From Protopterus annectens (Eukaryota > Chordata > Ceratodontiformes > Protopteridae): a DNA stretch of 64,000 nucleotides. Position numbers and translations under genes: made by a program. The first letter of the stretch is position 1; each line of letters opens with the position of its first letter. The notes under the pieces were generated by a model, which saw only the letters and a program-made list of their open reading frames with translations, was not told where the DNA came from and searched no databases. The stretch spans positions 1,613,767,859 through 1,613,831,858 of the forward strand of contig NC_056725.1 in NCBI RefSeq assembly GCF_019279795.1. The letters are read 5' to 3'. Positions 23,475 through 34,345 of the stretch are shown piece after piece.

Positions 23475-24165
23475 TTACCTGCCATTTGCAAGGTTTTCTC
23501 CTAGGAACACTGTCACAACCATAGGTTCATAGGTGTTTACTAAGCTAACAACCACAAGGGCCTTTTTAAGCATAGCCATGCATCCCAAATCTCTGACAAG
23601 TTCTGATACCCCTGATAAGTGTAAGCATGGGCCTGGGAGATGAACCATTTGCAGGTTTCCTGTGTCCATTAGAGACATAACTGCCAAACCAGGGATGAGT
23701 TTCTGGTTTCTCATCCAATTGTCCAATTTGCACTTGAATTGGGTTAGGGAGAATCTGTGCTTTACATGGATGGGGAGCCTGTTCCATAGATGAGGTAGTC
23801 TCTGAGATACATACTTATCTCTCCAGCAGGTCCTGTTTACATCACAGGTAAGGTTTAAGTCTTTAGAAGGGGTAATTCTGGTACTGTTTGTTTTGTGGAT
23901 ATGCAGGAAGTCCATCAGAGTGGGGTCTGACAATGCACTGTATGCCAAGTATAGATCTCCCCTCAAAACCCTGTAGGAGACAGAATACAGGGTTAGGGTC
24001 TTGAGGTATCCTGCATAGGACATTTTACTTATGCCTTGTATTCTTTTAGTAAGGAACCTCTGTGGATGTTCCAATTGTTGGATATGCCTGGTTATGTACA
24101 TACTAGCTATTAAACACTCTAATCCACATTTATTAATTGTGCTGTGTGCTGATGAAGGAATCACA
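23475..24165 (-). pseudogene. CR1-like LINE fragment with 230-codon open C-terminal region
   Basis: The C-terminal part of a CR1-clade LINE protein, after the RT catalytic domain. The open frame runs from a minus-strand ATG at 24200 (upstream residues may be flank) to 23475. Recognisable blocks are LEHPQRFLTKRIQGISKMSY, LTLYSVSYRVLRGDLYLAY, DLNLTCDVNRTCWRDKYVSQ, RLPHLWNRLPIHVKHR and FKCKLDNWMRNQ. The catalytic FADD motif lies upstream and is missing, so the copy is 5'-truncated. The 3' end contains ACCTATGAACCTATGG, shared with the other CR1 pieces. It is the best preserved of the five CR1 fragments here. Confidence 0.8.
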
Positions 24166-24200
24166 TTTGAAAATGTTTTCCATGTTGCCTCCCATAACAT

Positions 24201-25220
24201 CTGTTAATGGAGTATTTATGCTAATAGCATTGTGTTAATAAAATCTTGGCCTCATTTCACCTAAAAGTATGAAAAATTAATTAATATTTATTTCCTTATG
24301 CTCTTCCTACAGGCTTCCAACTGCTCTGTCCGTCTTGCTGCCTACATTTCCTATTTATGTGAATGCCTGTGACTGTCAGCTTTCCTTACATTCTTTTTGT
24401 GGTGTTAGGCCCTGCTTGGTACCTTGTGCATCAGCCCCCCTTTGCCACCTGTCAGTGCACTTTCCAGCTGTCCTTCCACATAGGCTTCCTTTTTTGTCCT
24501 CCCTTTTGTGACTGCATCTCTCATTTCCTCCCTTCACCTTACTCACTGAACAACACTTAACCCCCCCTCTCTTTCCTTACTTCCCCCTATCTTTCCCACC
24601 CCACCATGTCTGTAACCCTCTCCTTATTGCTTTTCAGTCCCAGTCCTGGCCTTTCTTTCATGTCTAGCTAGTCTACTCTCATTTCTATATCCAGTATCCT
24701 CCCCTGTACCACCTTCCATTCTAAAAAACATACAGCCACTGTCACCCATAAATGAATCCATCAGTTGCCCCATATCCTGATCACCTCACAAATCTCTCTC
24801 CAGTCTTCTTGGCAAGCCTGTGTTGTTCAATTCATGACTTACTCATGGCTTCCTCACTTTTTTCTTTCACTTCATATTTGTTTATTTTATATTTTTCTTT
24901 TTGTTGATGTACATTTTTCACCTAGCTAGGCCTTACTGCCACAACAAATATTCATTATTATTGCCAACTCACATGGAATTTGTAGATGACACTTGAACTA
25001 ATATTTGGTTCAAGAACTGTGTCTCTTGATCCAGTTTTGTCTTGGTGGCTGTGATATCATCTCCATTTTACATTTTTCTAAAAGTATTTTGCAAACCTAA
25101 ATGCTTGCTGATTTTTTTTTCTTCATTGTAAAACACAGCATGCTTTCCTTAGTGGTTCTATAAGTTTTCTCAAGAATATCTGCATTGTCCCACATTTTCG
25201 CTCAGAAATATGTATCAGAT
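24201..25220. other. Pyrimidine-rich intron-like DNA
   Basis: C/T-rich between ~24.3 and 24.9 kb (many CCCTTTTC-type words), then AT-rich. No gene seen. Confidence 0.45.
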
Positions 25221-26345
25221 TTGCTCTGAGAGTGTTGATGGAGAAGTACAGAGAAGGTCAGAAGGAGTTGCATTGTGTCTTTGTGGATTTAGAGAAAGCA
25301 TATGACAGGGTGCCTAGAGAGGAGTTGTGGTATTGTATGAGGAAGTCGGGAGTGTCAGAGAAGTATGTAAGAGTGGTACAGGATATGTACGAGGGTAGTG
25401 TGACAATGGTGAGGTCTGCGGTGGGAGTGATGGATGCATTTAAGGTGGAGGTGGGATTACATCAAGGATCAGCACTGAGCCCTTTCTTATTTGCAATGGT
25501 GATGGACAGGTTGACAGATGAGATCAGACAGGAGTCCCTGTGGACTATGATGTTTGTAGATGACATTGTGATCTGTAGTGAGAGTAGGGAACAGGTGGAG
25601 GAGACCCTGGAGAGATGGAGATATGCTCTAGAGAGAAGAGGAATGAAGGTCAGCAGGACTAAGACAGAATATATGTGTGTGAATGAGAGGGAGGATAGAG
25701 GAATGGTGAGGATGCAGGGAGTAGAGGTGGCAAAGGTGGATGAGTTTAAGTACTTGGGATCAACAGTTCAGAGTAATGGTGAGTGTGGAAGAGAGGTGAA
25801 GAAGAGAGTACAGGCAGGATGGAGTGGGTGGAGAAGAGGGTCAGGAGTGATTTGTGACAGACGAGTACCAGTAAGAGTGAAAGGGAAGGTCTACAAGAGG
25901 GTAGTGAGACCAGCTATGTTATATGGGTTGGAGACAGTGGCATTGACAAAAAGGCAGGAGTCAGAGCTTGATGTGGCAGAGTTAAAGATGTTAAGATTTG
26001 CACTGGGTGTGACGAGGATGGACAGGATTAGGAATAAGTATATTAGTGGGTCAGCCCAGGTTGGAAGGTTTGGAGACAAAGCCAGAGAGGCAAGATTACG
26101 TTGGTTTGGACATGTGCTGAGGAGAGATGCTGAGTATATTGGGAAAAAGATGCTAAAGATGAAGCTACCAGGTAACAGGAAAAGAGGGAGGCCTAAGATA
26201 AGGTTTATGGATGTGGTGAGAGAGGACATGCAGGTGGTTGGTGTTACAGAGCAAGATGCAGAGGACAGGAAAAAATGGAAACAGTTGATCTGCTGTGGCG
26301 ACCCCTAACGGGAGCAGCTGAAAGAAGAAGACGAATCAGAAGAAG
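25221..26345 (+). mobile_element. RTE/Expander-type LINE, 5'-truncated, with intact 358-codon RT C-terminal frame
   Basis: A non-LTR retrotransposon copies its RNA at a nicked target by reverse transcription. The sequence matches the copy at 43.2-45.4 kb from CTGAGAGTGTTGATGG onward. The frame 25232-26308 is uninterrupted: FVDLEKAYDRVPREELWYCM, EVGLHQGSALSPFLFAMVMD, the catalytic FVDD (FADD in the other copy, so one substitution next to the Asp pair), YMCVNEREDRG, EFKYLGSTVQSNGECG, RPAMLYGLETVAL, RWFGHVLRRD and the C terminus QLICCGDP. The 3' end is GGCGACCCCTAACGGGAGCA followed by a GAAGAA-type tail to ~26345. The endonuclease and the first half of RT are missing, so it cannot be autonomous. 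No good target duplication seen. Confidence 0.92.
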
Positions 26346-27689
26346 AAGAGAATCAGTCTTTTAGGTATTTGTTGGCCATTCCTTAGCAGTCAGGTTATTC
26401 ACTGAGGCCAAGCAAGTTATGAACAGTATTTGTAATGACCCAAAAGGGACTTAGTGGTCATACTTCTATCAAAGCAAAGTTTGCCTAACACCACCATTCC
26501 TTATTTTTCCTTGTTCGTCCCATAATCAACTTAGTTCCCAACTTTACCAGATTATATTAGTCTCCTATGGAGAAGGGTTTCAAAAGCTTTAATGAAACCC
26601 ATACATGCTACATTCTGCTCAACTCATTAAGTCAAACATAAAAAGTAACAAATCAATATTTAGCAAGACAAATGTTACTGAAAATCTTTGATAAGTTGAG
26701 GACTAAATAGTAGTTAATTTACCTAGGACGTCTTCCATTGTCATCCCTACAACAAATGGAAAGCTTACTGCTTGCACCATCCATGCTCATGAATCATTGC
26801 TGGAGCAACACCTGGAGTGCTATCAAACTGCATGTGACAGGAAGAATATCCTTTGGGATTCACCAGCAGTCAGAGCTGCAGCCAAAATTGATTGTTTCCA
26901 TGATGCATTAAATGTGATTCAGAGACATGTTAGCTGCAATGAGGCAAAACCTCATTATCATGTAATCTGCATGTCTCTGAATCACCACTATCTACCACAA
27001 GCACAAATCAGTGTTTTCCTGTATTAAGCACTATTTGTGACTTGTGCAGCACATTGACACAACCACCCCACATTCGCTCCCCCACAAATATGTACACATT
27101 AAAACGCACACATGCCTAGCTCTTACCTGCCCCCTACTATACAGAATGTCCCTGCTGTTATCTTCTTATTTTTGTCCCTGCCCTAATAAATTATGGATCC
27201 TTACAGTCAGTCAATAATGCCAGACATTAGAGTTTCATACGTATTGTTTGTAAATGTATCATTATGCTAGACCTATTGCTCTATTAAGTTTTTCAGTGAG
27301 TTTAAGGGATAGTTTAAAAATTCTCCATGGTGTCATTCAGTGTTTCTTCCAGCTTTGGCCTGAAGCCTCCCACCAGAAAAAACATACCCCATCTCTCTCT
27401 ACTGTACCTGATTTTATAGAGGGCTCCTGATTTTGCCTTTTACACAAAAACTCACCCTCATGACTTACAGACCATTGCATTCAGTGAGTAATGCCACACT
27501 GAGTCATATACTATGGAAAAAAATAACATCTTAATCTAATTTCCCAGTTAGAGGGTTAAGGCTCCTGCTTAATAAGCTGCTTTCTGTCAAAGGTGCTGCA
27601 TTCAGAACTTTGATGCCCCATTTTCATTTTATCATAGACTTAAGGTAATATGTTAGGATCATGTGTGGTGCGAACGGGACTTGAATCTC
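26346..27689. other. Intron-like DNA, nothing recognised
   Basis: No gene or clear repeat. The frame 26797-27027 has no recognisable domain. Confidence 0.45.
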
Positions 27690-28035
27690 TTGGTGTGTTT
27701 GTGGCGTGATATAAAGACTATTCCTGGTATCTAGCATCTCTCCACTCCACATCTTTTGTGCTGAAAAACATTTCTCTATTATTTTTAAGTGGCTTTACAG
27801 CACACTATAGTGTTCCTGGTGTCTAATGTTCCCCCATCCCAATCTGCAAACGTTTGCTCTGTCATCTTTTTCAGTGCCTCTACCGCATGATATAAAGAGT
27901 AGCCCTAGTGTCTGTTGATTCCCCACCCCTCATCCTTCATGCTGAAAAACTTCATTCTCTTATCACATTAAGTGCATTTAGAGCACAATATACAGAGTAT
28001 TCCTGGTGTCTGTTGCTTCACATCCCTTAATGCAG
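27690..28035. repeat. Minisatellite, ~105-bp unit, three to four copies
   Basis: Each unit contains TATAAAGA-STATTCCTGG-TGTCT, CCCCA/TCCC, GCTGAAAAAC-TT/ATTCTC and a TTAAGTGCMTTTA-type word followed by AGCACA. Copies start near 27706, 27803, 27893 and 27985. Moderately diverged. Confidence 0.65.
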
Positions 28036-28097
28036 GATTTGCTCATTAGTCTAAGGGAATGGTCAGGTGTAACAGCCACCCTACAGACACACATAAA

Positions 28098-28099
28098 TA

Positions 28100-28152
<53 letters not shown>
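28098..28152. repeat. (CA)n microsatellite
   Basis: About 50 bases of CA repeat. Confidence 0.95.
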
Positions 28153-28153
<1 letters not shown>

Positions 28154-30309
28154 CACACACTTGCACATAGCCCCCTCCACTACCAGTCAGCTGAATTACT
28201 TGGCACTTACTTCTAAAATGATCTCACCCATTGGAAGCTATGGGTGCCTGAGAGCTTTTGCCTCTGTTTCTTAACATGGCTGACAAAGGTAACTCACTCA
28301 GCTGAGGAATTCTCTGATTCACCTGGCTGCATAAATGACTTACTGCAGGCATTTCTGGGGGGAGGGTAGGTTAGACATGGCTTAGCATCATAGGCTTCAT
28401 TTTGGTACTATTTTGTGCTACAGTACCATGGTAGGGCTGTCTCTGAATCAGAAATGGTTTCCTTAAGGTAATCACCAGTCTTACACCTTCTGGTAAGCTT
28501 TCTGAAGACAGCTCATAATTTTCTCTGGGGAACTTCTTTCATTTTCTTTTTCTTTTTTTTTTTTTTGTTATAGGGGAAGAGTTCCAAATTGTGCTGTAAT
28601 GCTGGAACCAGTTTTAATCTAGGCAGCAATGTCATTACAAAGCTATGGATAGAGTACAGATTTCTTGTTTGGTCATCTGGAATCCTGGGAGATCCCCAGA
28701 GGGGTGCCCCTCTCAACCTTCTGTAACTGTAGCAAACAGCTTGGTGTAGCTGTGGTAAGGAGCTTGCTAGTCACTCAAACTGTGAATGCCGTATTGGCAT
28801 TCATTTAGGATACCGAAATAGCACCTGGTGGTGCACTTGTGCCCCATGGGCAACTGCTAGTTGTGCCCTGTAACACCTTTTGCCTGGAGCAACAACCCCC
28901 TTTGCCTCACCCAAGTTACAGCTCTGAGAGAATGAAAAAGAGAAAGAAAGGGAGAATGTGATCAATTACATCTATGTCATGTGATGTCAGCTTACTGTAT
29001 TATCCCATTGTCTGAATATGGCTTCTGCTTCACTCAGCAGTGCTCCTGAATTACATCCTGTTACCAGTTTGAAAAAAAGGCTGAAACATGGATAAATCTG
29101 CACCCAAATTCAAGAAATTAAATAATAACAATAATGAACCTGTGTCTACAGATAAGCAGGACGATCAAAACAAGCTCATTTTCATATTTAAAACCAAAAG
29201 CAAAGTAGTAAGCATTTGTGCACCTCAACACAGTGTTTCAAGTCATGTTTCATTATTGTTTAACATCCTTGCTATGGCAGCTTTCTTGGTGTAGAGAGAA
29301 AGATGAAGAATCATACAAGAAAAAAGAAAAGAGATGAACACTGAAGCTACAGAAAAGTAGTTAGATTTGAATACAAATGGAAAGTGATAAGGCTGAGCTT
29401 GGTAGTGGATCAAATGGGGTCATCTAGGAGCTGGGTGGGATATTACTGCATATATTTCAAAGTGTATATTTTTTCTGGGTGCTTTGGCCCTATGCCTGCC
29501 AGCCATCAAACTTTGCCCAACCAACTTAGTTATCTCCTATTCTGTGGACATACCCAGTATAGTACAGGGCAAGCCATCCATGAAAATCATTGTTCCAGCA
29601 GTATTGAGGGTTCTTTGCACCATTGGTTACATTTTTGTTGATGCCCTTCTGCCAGAGGTGGATACATTTGTCCCCTTCATTTAGCCAAGAGTGGAGCTCT
29701 GTCATGCCCTACCTTGCTTGTCCTTGAGATAGAGACTACATGGTGCAGTACCCTTAGCAACTTCACATCATTCTGACTGTGAGCTTTGGGGGATTTTTAA
29801 TATAGCCATAAGTCTGCCTCTGGATGATGACATAGGCACATGCATTACCATTGAAATGTCCTAAACTGTCCACCTAGCATGCATGTTACTGGCAGATAAC
29901 TTAGAAGAGTAAAGTTCTGAGCAGTTAATGAGCTATTTCCTGGACCTGGATACAAGCTTTGGTTTCTTTCATCTCCATGTGCATGCTGAATGACTGAGCA
30001 AGTCATGTGACCAGACAGAGCTCCAAAATCACTCCTGGAAAGGAGCAGTTCTGTCCACTGGGCTTACCTGGTCAGCAAATAGGTAAACTAAAAAAATGCA
30101 CTCTTCCATGCTTACCCCTTGAGAGATACCAAAACTGGCTTGTGATCACTAAGCCTACATCTTCTGATCATATGACTACTTCTTAAATATAAGTGACCTC
30201 TTGCATGGGAGTAGAAAGCTGACCAGAATTAATATCTCCCTCCCCTCCAACTAAGTGAGCCCATAGAGCCACTTTATCATTATTAACACTGCCTAGTTCT
30301 TCTATTATC
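28153..30309. other. Intron-like DNA, nothing recognised
   Basis: No gene recognised. There is a T-run near 28545-28566. Frames at 29088-29294 and 29384-29641 have no domain and no convincing splice sites. Confidence 0.45.
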
Positions 30310-30402
30310 TTGGGTCATCCTGGTGGCAGTCATGGCTTTATCCCTCTGTGCCATACTTGGGTCATACTGGTGGCAGCCATGGCTTTATCCCTATCTGCCA
30401 TA
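30310..30402. repeat. 46-bp tandem duplication
   Basis: TTGGGTCATCCTGGTGGCAG with CATGGCTTTATCCCT is repeated once with few changes. Confidence 0.8.
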
Positions 30403-30949
30403 GAGCCAGAGACTTTTTTAAAGTATTTTGATTCAAAGCCTGGTGCTTTATCTAAGGGGGATGTTAATAAAATGAAAAGAGCAACCCTTCTTATTTTCAA
30501 AAAGAAACCAAAGTCTGCCCTTTCAATATTTAAACAATGACTGGTAAATTATACACAAGGTGTTATTCCTTTGTAGGTATAAGTGAATGTAACTTACTTT
30601 GCTACTGTATGCACCAGTGCCTTGCATGCCGCAGTGTTTATTCTATTAACTTTATTTTGTTTATAGCCACATTAGCCAGGCATGTAAATGCTTGTGGCAA
30701 AGTGAAACACTATTGGAAGAGGTAGATCCCATTATTTTACTTAAAATAATGTCAGGGAAAGATAGTAACTGACACTTTTCTGAGAGCAGAAATTTATGAA
30801 GCATTCTAACATTGCCTCACCCCACCCCCACACAATTGTGCATATTTGATATTCCATAGACATTGAACTCCTGAAACTGTGGTTATGGATTGTTTGTGTC
30901 TCCTCTCTCTCAGTAAGTTCTTCTAGAACAGAAGCTGGCAGACTGTGAC
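30403..30949. other. Intron-like DNA, nothing recognised
   Basis: AT-rich, no gene recognised. Confidence 0.4.
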
Positions 30950-31200
30950 TGCAGGGCATTCAGCAAGCCCTGCACGGTGTGCAGGACTAGTGCAGGAGCT
31001 CCAGCAGGCAATATGTCTGCCATGCGATCCAGGAATAAGCTGGAGGGATGTGCACAAGTGCTCCTGCACTAGTCTTGCACGGACTCAGCCTCTGTATGCA
31101 AATTACTCCATTTGTAGGTGAGATCCATGCAAATGAGGTGAATTTGCAATCCAGCAAGCTGGAAGCCGGCCATGCAGGACTAGTGTAATCTGCAGATTGT
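30950..31200. repeat. Foldback sequence with GCAGGACTAG arms
   Basis: The arm 30979-30999 is inverted at 31060-31080 with one mismatch in 21. Inside it, CTCCAGC (30999-31005) pairs with GCTGGAG (31039-31045), so a stem of ~45 bp with bulges can form. A smaller hairpin, GCAGGGC...GCCCTGC (30951-30957 and 30967-30973), precedes it. The word GCAGGACTAG returns at ~31175, and GCAGGACTA occurs in the hairpin cluster at 62.6-62.8 kb. Confidence 0.6.
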
Positions 31201-31936
31201 ACATTTCTGCAAACTACAAAATGGAGCCATGACAGCTCCAAATAAAGGGCGGATATTATTTAGAAAGCATGTCAATGACCAAAAATATGGCCACTGGCAT
31301 GGAAGACAGTTACAAAAATTAAAAAAAAAAAAAATACTTTTATTTTTTTTTAGTCGATCTCGGCTGTTTAAGCGTAGGGCAGCGGCGCGCAAAAGGGATC
31401 GGGCAAAAAATAAAATAAAAACCCTCAAATAAGCATTCTAACCAAAATCACTATTTTGCCATTATACTCAATCACAGGCAGAAGACAACATGGCCAGTGA
31501 ATAGTGGTTGCTAAGGGGGGAGGCTCAGTGTGGGACCTGTAACTATGCATCAGCAGGAAATCCTATGCAAATGAGGGGAATGATACTGAATCCCAGATTT
31601 CCCCTGCATGCTAGTCAGCACCCAACAGTGTAAGAGCAGGAATACCTTGGTGCAAGCCTAGGAGTTAGCTGACATCATAGGGGGATGTGACAGGCTCGAG
31701 TTTGCCCTTAGCTTAGCAGAGCTAAGCAAGAGGGTGTGTCTGAGGCTGCCTAGCACTCTTTACATTGCCAAAGCGGGTGTGCGGGTTTTAAAGGAAAAAA
31801 AAAGTAAACCAGGAAATAGCAGCTCTGTGCACATTTGATCACTATGTTTGCACGGCGTGCCCCCGGGCTTAAACAAGAAGGCAATGGGAAAGGAAAACAG
31901 CAGTAGGAAGGTAATCTATGAGAACTAGCATAGCTG
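31201..31936. other. Non-coding flank or left end of large element B
   Basis: Contains an A-run and T-run (31318-31350), a short CpG-rich patch (31376-31402, GCGGCGCGC) and no gene. It may include the left end of element B, but I could not define a terminal repeat. Confidence 0.35.
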
Positions 31937-32100
31937 GCAGGTGAACTCTATCAGAATCAGCCAATTACACAGGCAGCAGACCAGCCCAGCCCAGAGCACT
32001 ACTATAAACTATGCAAACACCTTTACCTCTGGTTTTTACCACATAGTCTACACCACCGGTGTATAGAAGTGGGGAACTTTTAACAAACAAAACCAACAAA
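31937..32100 (+). promoter_or_regulatory. Promoter region of transposase gene B
   Basis: Aligns with 11434-11577 in front of transposase A, starting at GGCAGGTG. It contains AGCCAATTACACAG, CCCAGAGCACTACTATAAAC with TATAAA at 32003-32008, and ATGCAAACACC. TATA lies 93-98 bases upstream of the chosen ATG, a spacing similar to copy A. Confidence 0.7.
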
Positions 32101-33252
32101 ATGATAAGGGCTGCAGCAGCTATCAGACATCAACATGTGGAAGAGGCTGAGGGTGGTGAGGATGAGAATGCTGTCGACCAACCCACAATGAGGAGATGGA
32201 GAAGGGCATACAGACCCAGGGCAACCTACCAGGGGCTACAAGAGCTGGAGATAGTGGAGCACTATAGGGTGGACAGGGACCTCGTACAGCAAATTGTTGA
32301 GCTGTGCCGTCCATGCCTGACACACAGAACTAACAGAGGGGAACCCGTCCCAGTGGATACCAAGGTATGTGTAGGCCTAGGAATACTAGCCACAGGTACC
32401 TCCCAAAGCCCAACTGGGGATATCATGGGGATATCACAGGCATCAGCATCCAGGATATTCCACCAGTTTCTGGATGCCATGTCATCACATGCCAGTGAGC
32501 ACGTATATTTCCTCAAAACCCGTGAGGTGTTGGCCAGCAATATGCGTCTCTTCCACCAAATAGCAGAATACACTGAGGTAATGGGTACTATAGACTGCAC
32601 GCACATATGCATCAAAGCATCACCCAGTGATCGCGGTAGGGTATACATCAACTGCAAGGGCTTCCCCTCCATCAACTGCCAGGTCGTGTGCGATGCCCAG
32701 GGCATTATAATGAATGTGTGTGCTGGCTGCCCTGGAAGCTATCAAGATTCCCACATCTGGCATCTGGTGCAGCTGTACCAGAGATTTGCCAATGGGGGCA
32801 TCCCTTATGGACACCTAGTGGGGGATGCTGGTTATGCACTGGAGCCATGGCTGATGACACCCATCAGAAATGCACACACACCCGAACAAGAATGACATAA
32901 TGAGGCACACGCATAGACCAGAATTATAATAGAGCATGTGTTTGGGATGCTCAAGTCATGGTTCCAGTGCCTGGACCCATCCAATGGAGCCTTGCAGTAC
33001 TCACCAGCTACATGTACTCAAATTGTCATCATATGTGCCATGCTACACAATATGATCCTGCGGAAACAGCTGCAGCAGGAACAACATGGGGCAGGGCCAC
33101 ACAGCCCCCCACCAATGCCAAGGCCTGCACAGGCACAGAGTGACTCAGAGGAGGAACAACCTGAGCCTGCCCCAGTAGACAGATGGAGGCATGCCCAGTA
33201 TGCCCTGGCCTTGGCAAAGCGGCAACACATAGCACCTACACTGAAACAGTAG
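32101..33252 (+). pseudogene. PIF/Harbinger transposase B (HARBI1-like DDE), two internal stops
   Basis: ATG 32101 (MIRAAAA) is preferred over 32059 because it aligns with copy A. One continuous frame of 384 codons runs to TAG 33250-33252 and is interrupted only by TGA 32893-32895 and TAG 32914-32916. Features in order: a basic stretch (MRRWRRAYRPRATYQ), the helical region LEIVEHYRVDRDLVQQIVEL, GDIMGISQASASRIFHQFLD, EVMGTIDCTHICIKA (first Asp), YINCKGFPSINCQVVCDAQG, GCPGSYQDSHIW, LVGDAGYALEPWLMTPI (second Asp), IIEHVFGMLKSWFQCLD (Glu), NGALQYSPA, and IVIICAMLHNMIL. An acidic/proline-rich tail (SDSEEEQPEPAPVD) ends in ALAKRQ. This matches the length and motif order of the HARBI1 family. No other lesions were seen, so loss of function looks recent compared with copy A. 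Confidence 0.94.
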
Positions 33253-33975
33253 GGTCCCAGGCAATGACACCTCTCTTTGACTCGCACATACAGTAAAAGG
33301 GATGCAAAACATGACACTACCTGTGCTCAACCATGTATAGAGAGTGTACTATGTACATCCGACATAGGCAGCCCCCCAGCACCATCCTCAATACTTGCAC
33401 ACCCACAAGGTAAGTCACTCTCCTTACTAATTGCTGCATGGAGTAGCATGTGTTGTTACTTGTATCTGTCGTATGGATGTGAGCATGCAAGGGAATCGGG
33501 TGGATGAATGGGATGCCAGCAGATAGTAAACACCTAAAGTGGCAGCATGAGATTTGTAACAAATACAGGTATCACCATGGTAGCCAGTACTACACATGGT
33601 GACAAAACCCACTGCAAAAAATGTGCTGGGCCACTTGTGTCTATATGACACACACATGCCAGTCAGGGAGGTTCACATACCCAACAATAGTCTCCGCCAG
33701 CAGGACAGGTGTAGACAAACACAAACAAAGGCTGTGCTAAGGCCTCTGAATGATGCCTAGGGGTACCCCCCCCCCAGGCCTACACAGACAGACTACATCA
33801 GGTCAGGGAGTGGGATGTTAGTTCTGAAGGGTAGGAAGTCAGAAACTAATATGTAGGTCAATCAAACCTAAGACCTGTAGTACAGTGATATGCCTCTAGT
33901 CAGCATGATAGGTTAGAATACAGAATGAAATGGAGTACCTGACATACCAGTACAGTCATAGCAAATGTGTACAAG
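33253..33975. other. 3' region of transposase B
   Basis: Holds the ACAAG/GTAAGTC donor-like site at 33406-33416 shared with element A. Otherwise non-coding, with a C-run near 33767-33775. Confidence 0.45.
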
Positions 33976-34345
33976 TGTCAGTTGTGACCCCCCCAATCCT
34001 ATGTAGAAATGTAGAAACAGTCAGGTGTGCCCCCCCAATCCTGTGTAGACATGTAGAAACAGTCAGGTGTGCCCCCCAATCCTATGTAGAAACAGTCAGG
34101 TGTGCCCCCCCAATCCTGTGTAGAAATGTAGAAACAGTCAGGTGTGCCCCCCAGTCCTGTGTAGAAATGTAGAAACAGTCAGATGTGCCCCCCACAAATC
34201 CTGTGTAGAAATGTAGAAACAGTCAAGTGTGTCCCCCCAATCCTACGTAGAAATGTAGTAACAGTCAGGTGTGCCCCCCAATCCTGTTTAGAAATGTAGT
34301 AGCACTCTGGTGTGCCTCCCCAATCTGATGTAGACATGTAGTAAC
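33976..34345. repeat. Minisatellite, ~30-45-bp unit, about nine copies
   Basis: The unit is TGTAGAAACAGTCAGGTGTG followed by CCCCCCAATCCTGTGTAGAAA. Most units differ by length of the C-run and by an extra ATGTAG. The last units drift (AGTAGCACTCTGG). The Cys/Pro-rich open frame across it (PPILCRNVETVRCA) is a by-product of the period. Confidence 0.9.

Noticed and set aside
25891..26229. Minus-strand open frame opposite the RTE (and its twin at 44971-45285)
   Set aside because: Shadow of the RT coding frame.
32059..32100. Upstream ATG at 32059 as start of transposase B
   Set aside because: No counterpart in copy A; the ATG at 32101 aligns with ATG 11578.
33930..34172. Repeats at 34 kb as a CRISPR array
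   Set aside because: Units are contiguous minisatellite copies without unique spacers, in a vertebrate-type context.
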